Positions 59,997-64,000 of a stretch of 64,000 bases of DNA are shown here, piece by piece. The stretch is taken from the NCBI RefSeq assembly GCF_003612565.1, contig NZ_RAZG01000002.1:1-64000 (forward strand). The letters are read 5' to 3'. Positions within the stretch are counted from its first letter, which is position 1, and every line of letters begins with the position of its first letter. This DNA is from Roseburia sp. 1XD42-69. Lineage in GTDB: Bacteria; Bacillota; Clostridia; Lachnospirales; Lachnospiraceae. The position numbers were made by a program, and so were the translations under genes. The notes below the pieces were generated by a model. The model searched no databases and was not told the origin of the DNA. It saw only the letters and a list, made by a program, of their open reading frames with translations.

Positions 59997-60746
59997 ATGG
60001 AATTAAGTGTGAAACTGGAAGCTTTTGAAGGGCCTTTGGACCTTTTGCTTCACCTGTTGGAAAAGAATAAAGTCAGTATATACGATATTCCCATTGTGGA
60101 GATTACGAATCAGTATCTGGAATACATCCAGGAGATGAAACGCCAGGATTTAAATATTATGAGTGAATTTCTGGTGATGGCTGCGACTTTAATTGCCATA
60201 AAGTCCAAAATGCTCCTTCCCAAAGAAGAAAAGGAAGAGGAGGAGGAGGAAGACCCAAGGGCGGAATTGGTACAGCAGCTTTTAGAGTATAAAATGTACA
60301 AATGTATGTCCTTTGAATTGAAGGACAGGCAGGTAGACGCCCAGAGAGTGCTGTACAAACTTCCCACAATTCCTCCAGAGGTGGAGGCTTTTGAGGAGCC
60401 TGTAAATTTAGAAGAATTAATGGCAGATTTAACTTTATCAAAGCTAAATAATATTTTTCAGTCCGTCCTTCGCAGGCAGGAGAATAAAATAGACAAAGTT
60501 CGTTCCCAATTCGGGAAAATTGAGAAGGAAGAGGTCTCTCTCTCTGACAAAATGACTTTTCTGGAAGGGTATGCCAAAAGCCACAAGCATTTCAGCTTCC
60601 GGGGGCTTTTGGAGGGGCAGAGCAGCAAAATGGAAGTCATCGTCAGCTTTCTTGCAATTCTGGAATTAATGAAAATGGGAAAAATTGCAATCACCCAGGA
60701 AAATCTTTTTGATGATATCGCAATAGAGTCAAGGATTGCCGCATAG
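59997..60746 (+). CDS. scpA: Segregation and condensation protein A
   Basis: Kleisin subunit of the SMC-ScpAB complex that compacts and separates chromosomes. 249 residues. KLEAFEGPLDLLLHLLEKNK at the N-terminus binds the SMC head region. The acidic linker (KEEKEEEEEEDPRAEL) and C-terminal winged helix (FLAILELMKMGKIAITQENL) are typical. The start at 59997 matches the family N-terminus; the upstream frame to 59955 is not conserved in type. The ribosome site is weak (AAAGAG). Operon with scpB, 11 bases downstream. Confidence 0.95.
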   Translation: MELSVKLEAFEGPLDLLLHLLEKNKVSIYDIPIVEITNQYLEYIQEMKRQDLNIMSEFLVMAATLIAIKSKMLLPKEEKEEEEEEDPRAELVQQLLEYKMYKCMSFELKDRQVDAQRVLYKLPTIPPEVEAFEEPVNLEELMADLTLSKLNNIFQSVLRRQENKIDKVRSQFGKIEKEEVSLSDKMTFLEGYAKSHKHFSFRGLLEGQSSKMEVIVSFLAILELMKMGKIAITQENLFDDIAIESRIAA

Positions 60747-60757
60747 GAGACATGTTT

Positions 60758-61330
60758 ATGGAAGAAAAAGAATATAAGACAGCCATCGAGGCAATTTTGT
60801 TTACCATGGGGAATTCCGTGGAGCTGGAAAAAATTGCCGCAGCCCTGTCGCTGGATATGGAGAAAACAAAGGAATATATGGAGAGCTTAATGGAGGAATA
60901 CAAATCCATGGAGCGGGGGATACAGATTGTGGAACTTGACGGGGCGTACCAGATGTGCACCAACCAGAATATGTATGAGTATTTAATCCGCATAGCAAAA
61001 CAGCCCAAAAAGCATGTGCTCACCGATGTGCTCCTTGAGACGTTGTCGATTATAGCATACAAACAGCCGGTGACAAAGGCGGAGATTGAAAAAATCCGTG
61101 GGGTATCCTGCGACCATGCGGTGAGCAAACTGGTGGAATATCATCTTGTGTGTGAGCTGGGGCGCTTAGAGGCTCCGGGGCGTCCTATGATGTTTGGCAC
61201 CACGGAGGAATTTCTGCGCAGCTTCGGCATTCATTCCCTGGAGGAGCTTCCTGAGATGAATCCTTTGCAGATGGAGGAATTTAAGCAGGAGGCAGAGAGG
61301 GAAGCGGAGCAGGAAATTGTCACGACATAA
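60758..61330 (+). CDS. scpB: Segregation and condensation protein B
   Basis: 190-residue partner of ScpA; two winged-helix domains form a dimer clamping the kleisin. AIEAILFTMGNSVELEKIAA, LSIIAYKQPVTKAEIEKIRG and APGRPMMFGTTEEFLRSFGI are diagnostic. ATG 60758 is chosen because GGAGAC lies 6-9 bases upstream; an ATG two codons earlier is only 1-3 bases from it. Confidence 0.95.
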   Translation: MEEKEYKTAIEAILFTMGNSVELEKIAAALSLDMEKTKEYMESLMEEYKSMERGIQIVELDGAYQMCTNQNMYEYLIRIAKQPKKHVLTDVLLETLSIIAYKQPVTKAEIEKIRGVSCDHAVSKLVEYHLVCELGRLEAPGRPMMFGTTEEFLRSFGIHSLEELPEMNPLQMEEFKQEAEREAEQEIVTT

Positions 61331-61395
61331 AAAATTTGAAAAAATTTCAATTTGGGTCTTCCCTTTTTGAAAAAATCTGTTATAATATTTCTCAG

Positions 61396-61470
61396 CGGGG
61401 TATGGCTCAGTTTGGTCAGAGCGCACGGCTGGGGGCCGTGAGGTCGCAGGTTCGAATCCTGTTACCCCGA
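61396..61470 (+). tRNA. tRNA-Pro (anticodon GGG)
   Basis: Acceptor arm CGGGGTA (61396-61402) pairs with TACCCCG (61463-61469). The D arm is GCTC...GAGC, the anticodon stem CACGG/CCGTG has loop CTGGGGG, and the T arm is CAGG-TTCGAAT-CCTG. C1-G72 is typical of bacterial tRNA-Pro. Discriminator A, no encoded CCA. TATAAT at 61381-61386 is the likely -10 box, with a poor -35. Confidence 0.95.
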
Positions 61471-61491
61471 TTGTAAGTTTTTCTTTTGTTT

Positions 61492-61522
61492 GCAGGTGCC
61501 CAGGCACCTGCTCCTTTCTTTT
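61492..61522 (+). terminator. Terminator after tRNA-Pro
   Basis: GCAGGTGCC (61492-61500) and GGCACCTGC (61503-61511) form a perfect palindromic stem, followed by a T-rich stretch (CTCCTTTCTTTTT). Confidence 0.8.
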
Positions 61523-61577
61523 TACAGAAGATTTTTTGGAGATTTTATTTTTCCCTGTGAGAATTCTTTTAAGCGGG

Positions 61578-61606
61578 GAATAAGAGACAGGCAAAGGCCA
61601 TACTAT
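61578..61606 (+). promoter_or_regulatory. Candidate sigma-E promoter of carboxypeptidase copy 2
   Basis: GAATAA (61578-61583), 15-base gap, CATACTAT (61599-61606). The -10 box matches 7 of 8 consensus positions; the -35 is poor. Confidence 0.3.
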
Positions 61607-61634
61607 TTTTTTAACAGATGCCAGGATGTGTGCT

Positions 61635-62909
61635 ATGAAACGTATCGGAAAGATGATGTTATCTCTTATTCTCTTTGGAGTTCTTTTGTTTGGTTCTGCC
61701 ATGGCCGCCTTTGCAGAAGGCGGGGAGGCTGTTTTAGATGAAAACAAGTTATATGCCCGGTCGGCAGTGCTTATGGATGCCGATTCCGGGCGTATTTTAT
61801 ATGAAAAGGACGGGCATAAAAAAATGCCCATGGCAAGCACCACAAAAATTATGACCTGCATCCTTACCTTGGAGAGCGGAAAGACGGAAGAAATAGCGGA
61901 AGTTTCATCCCACGCAGCCTCCATGCCCAAAGTCCACTTAGGGATGCGGGCAGGGGAGCGCTACCGCATCAAAGACCTTTTGTATTCTTTAATGCTTGAG
62001 TCCCACAACGATTCGGCGGTGGCCATTGCGGAACATGTGGGTGGCAGCGTGGAGGGATTTGCGGAGATGATGAACCAAAAAGCCGCAGAGCTTGGGTGTA
62101 AGGACACCTTTTTTATCACCCCAAACGGCCTGGACGCCCAAAAAGAAATTCCCGGTGAGGAGGGGAGTGTGACTGTGGAACATTCCACCACAGCGGCGGA
62201 CCTTGCCAGAATTATGAGTTACTGTATTGTAAATTCTCCCCAGAGAGATGATTTTTTGGAGATTACAAGGACACCTTCCCACAGTTTTTCCAACCTGAAG
62301 GTAAAAGAGGGAGGGGAGGCTGTGTCCGGGGGACGGAAATTTTCCTGCAATAACCACAATGCTTTTTTGTCCATGATGGAGGGGGCCTTAAGCGGAAAAA
62401 CAGGGTTTACGGGAAAAGCGGGGTACTGTTATGTGGGCTCCTTAAAGCGGGAGGACAAAACATTCGTGGTGGCTCTTTTGGCCTGCGGATGGCCAAACAA
62501 CAAGACCTATAAGTGGTCGGATACAAGAAAGCTGATGGAGTACGGCCTCTCTTCCTTTGAAAAAAAAGATTTCTCCAAACTGCCGGTAAACCAGGGCTGC
62601 CTGAAAGACATCCCCGTATCCATGGCGGCCACGGATTATCTTTTTGCCAGCGCAGGGACGGGGGTGGAAATTTCAGATAAAACCCCGGCGCCTGTCTTGC
62701 TTTTAAAAAAGGGGGAGGAGATAGAGGTTTCCTATAAGGTGGAGAAACATCTTTTCGCACCTGTAGAAAAAGGCCAGGTGGTGGGAAAAATAGAATACCG
62801 GCTGGGAGAAGAGCTTTTCTGGGAGAGGGAGCTTGTGGCCAGGGACAGTTGGAAAAAAATAAATTTTGCCTATTTCATCCGCCAGGTATACAGGGCTTAT
62901 TTTTCATAA
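61635..62909 (+). CDS. D-alanyl-D-alanine carboxypeptidase (DacF/DacB family), copy 2
   Basis: 424-residue secreted D,D-carboxypeptidase. Signal peptide about 1-27 (LFGVLLFGSAMAAFAE). Catalytic boxes STTK (MASTTKIMTC), SHN (MLESHNDSAVA) and KTG (SGKTGFTGKAG) are intact. A C-terminal beta domain and a terminal amphipathic helix (FIRQVYRAYFS) probably anchor it to the membrane. The start at 61635 follows AGGATG. In B. subtilis, dacB lies beside scpAB and is expressed under sigma-E for spore cortex. The same neighbourhood here, with a sigma-E-like box upstream, suggests a similar role. Confidence 0.93.
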   Translation: MKRIGKMMLSLILFGVLLFGSAMAAFAEGGEAVLDENKLYARSAVLMDADSGRILYEKDGHKKMPMASTTKIMTCILTLESGKTEEIAEVSSHAASMPKVHLGMRAGERYRIKDLLYSLMLESHNDSAVAIAEHVGGSVEGFAEMMNQKAAELGCKDTFFITPNGLDAQKEIPGEEGSVTVEHSTTAADLARIMSYCIVNSPQRDDFLEITRTPSHSFSNLKVKEGGEAVSGGRKFSCNNHNAFLSMMEGALSGKTGFTGKAGYCYVGSLKREDKTFVVALLACGWPNNKTYKWSDTRKLMEYGLSSFEKKDFSKLPVNQGCLKDIPVSMAATDYLFASAGTGVEISDKTPAPVLLLKKGEEIEVSYKVEKHLFAPVEKGQVVGKIEYRLGEELFWERELVARDSWKKINFAYFIRQVYRAYFS

Positions 62910-62976
62910 TAGATAGAAACGGGCCGAATTTGAGAAAAAATTTTGTACAGATTGTGATAAAATTAACAATTTTCTA

Positions 62977-63005
62977 TTGAAAAATGTCGGGAAAAAGTAT
63001 AGAAT
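62977..63005 (+). promoter_or_regulatory. Promoter of the carboxyltransferase gene
   Basis: TTGAAA (62977-62982), 17-base spacer, TAGAAT (63000-63005), 50 bases before the start. Confidence 0.7.
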
Positions 63006-63054
63006 TAATCTAGCGAAATTTTTTTATTATTAAATAATAGATGGAGGGCAAAAA

Positions 63055-64000
63055 ATGGGTAGTAGTAACAACAGCTTAGCTATGCAGCGCATTGCTAAGT
63101 TACTTGATGAGAACAGTTTCATGGAAATTGGTTCTCTTGTGACAGCAAGAAGCACAGATTTTAACTTGTCTGATACGGACACACCTTCCGATGGTGTGAT
63201 AATCGGACATGGTTTAATCGAAGGCAGCCTGGTATTTGTATACAGCCAAGATGCATCCGTATTAAACGGCACCATAGGAGAGATGCATGCAAAAAAAATT
63301 GCATCTGTATATGATATGGCTATGAAAATGGGGGCGCCGGTTATCGGTATGTTAGACTGCGGCGGTTTCCGTCTCCAGGAATCTGTGGACGCATTAAACG
63401 GACTGGGTGAGATTTTTGCAAAACAGACACAGTCTTCCGGGGTTATCCCCCAGATTTCCGCAGTGTTCGGCACCTGCGGCGGCGGTCTCGCCACAGTTCC
63501 GGCGCTTTGTGATTTCAGTTTCATGGAATCCGAAAAAGGCAAAATGTTTGTGAATTCCCCCAATGCCATTAAGGGAAACAGGGCAGAAAAGTGCGACAAC
63601 TCCAAGGGTGATTTCCAGGCGGAGGAGACAGGCGTAATCGACGGTATCGGAACAGAGGACCAAATCTTATACTCCATACGGGAACTTGTGACATTCCTTC
63701 CCTCCAACAATAATATGGGAGGTCTCAGCCAGGAGTGCGGGGATGATTTAAACCGCATGTGCAGCAATATGACACAGATGAAGGGAGATCCCCGTTTTGT
63801 GTTGAGCGAGATTGCCGATGACCATATTTTCTTTGAGACAAAGAAAGAATTTGCAAAAGATATGGTGACAGGTTTTATCCGTTTAAACGGTGCGACCATC
63901 GGAGCCGTGGCAAACTGTACGGAAATCTATGACGAAGAGGCAAATAAAACGGATACTTTTGACAATGTTTTATCTGCAAAGGGACTGAGCAAAGCAGCAG
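63055..64000 (+). CDS. Biotin-dependent acyl-CoA carboxyltransferase/decarboxylase subunit (3' partial)
   Basis: First 315 codons of a carboxyltransferase-domain protein (PccB/MmdA family), running off the right edge. It begins AMQRIAKLLDENSFMEIG and shows the crotonase-like core typical of the family: STDFNLSDTDTPSDGVIIG, FVYSQDASVLNGTIGEMHAK, the acyl-CoA oxyanion region PVIGMLDCGGFRLQESVDAL, and the second loop FGTCGGGLATVPALCDFSFM. It could be a subunit of propionyl/acyl-CoA carboxylase or of a Na+-pumping methylmalonyl-CoA decarboxylase. Biotin carrier and OadG-like genes to the right would decide. GGAGGG lies 7-8 bases before the ATG at 63055. Confidence 0.88.
   Translation, partial: MGSSNNSLAMQRIAKLLDENSFMEIGSLVTARSTDFNLSDTDTPSDGVIIGHGLIEGSLVFVYSQDASVLNGTIGEMHAKKIASVYDMAMKMGAPVIGMLDCGGFRLQESVDALNGLGEIFAKQTQSSGVIPQISAVFGTCGGGLATVPALCDFSFMESEKGKMFVNSPNAIKGNRAEKCDNSKGDFQAEETGVIDGIGTEDQILYSIRELVTFLPSNNNMGGLSQECGDDLNRMCSNMTQMKGDPRFVLSEIADDHIFFETKKEFAKDMVTGFIRLNGATIGAVANCTEIYDEEANKTDTFDNVLSAKGLSKAA

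Noticed and set aside
1-64000. CRISPR arrays, rRNA genes, riboswitches of common classes and insertion sequences
   Set aside because: I looked for direct-repeat arrays, conserved rRNA stretches, T-box or riboswitch cores upstream of metabolic genes, and transposase frames, and saw none beyond the two serine-recombinase elements described.

Overview
The window looks like the chromosome of a spore-forming Lachnospiraceae-type Firmicute. The signs are a cotJ spore-coat operon, PolC-type DNA polymerase III, the order uppS-cdsA-dxr-rseP-ispG-polC, a rimP-nusA-ylxR-ylxQ-infB-rbfA-nrnA-truB-ribF cluster followed by rpsO and pnp, scpAB beside D,D-carboxypeptidases, and A+T-rich intergenic regions with strong Shine-Dalgarno sites. 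No rRNA, CRISPR array or prophage block is visible.

Region 1 (1-8.2 kb) is mobile DNA. The first 3.4 kb is the right end of an integrative or conjugative element (sigma-like ORF, MazF/PemK toxin, small ORF, TnpX-like large serine recombinase). It ends inside the spore-coat gene cotJC. After a 93-bp piece of cotJC comes a second element of about 4.6 kb (3495-8091). It carries its own large serine recombinase and a hybrid histidine kinase with two receiver domains, and it splits cotJC a second time. Joining its two ends restores the cotJC reading frame, and the joined inner ends form an imperfect palindrome, as expected of a serine-integrase attP.

Region 2 (8.2-24 kb) starts with cotJA and cotJB, then an extracytoplasmic trigger-factor-like lipoprotein, a polysaccharide deacetylase and a bactofilin. 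A growth operon follows: pyrH, frr, uppS, cdsA, dxr, rseP, ispG, polC. It covers UMP phosphorylation, ribosome recycling, undecaprenyl and phospholipid precursors, the MEP isoprenoid pathway, intramembrane proteolysis and replication.

Region 3 (24-33.5 kb) is pheA, a DUF815 AAA ATPase, an Ppx/GppA-HD phosphatase, polyphosphate kinase ppk1, a Cof-type HAD phosphatase, an unusual C_GCAxxG_C_C / degenerate GGDEF / EAL fusion, and a convergent PHP phosphoesterase.

Region 4 (33.5-53 kb) is mainly translation: infC-rpmI-rplT behind an attenuator leader and starting at AUU, then a chemoreceptor, a MATE exporter, an AraC regulator, galE, tRNA-Glu, the rimP-to-ribF cluster, an SH3/NlpC-P60 hydrolase, rpsO and pnp. 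infB shows an apparent one-base frameshift in a short poly-A run.

Region 5 (53-64 kb) holds a tightly overlapped four-gene surface operon (CotH-like kinase, Cthe_2159-type lipoprotein, VTC polyphosphate-polymerase domain, DUF4956 membrane protein). I rate it the best candidate for an undescribed system. After it come a subtilisin without leader sequences, two D,D-carboxypeptidases flanking scpA-scpB, tRNA-Pro, and the start of a biotin-dependent carboxyltransferase that runs off the right edge.
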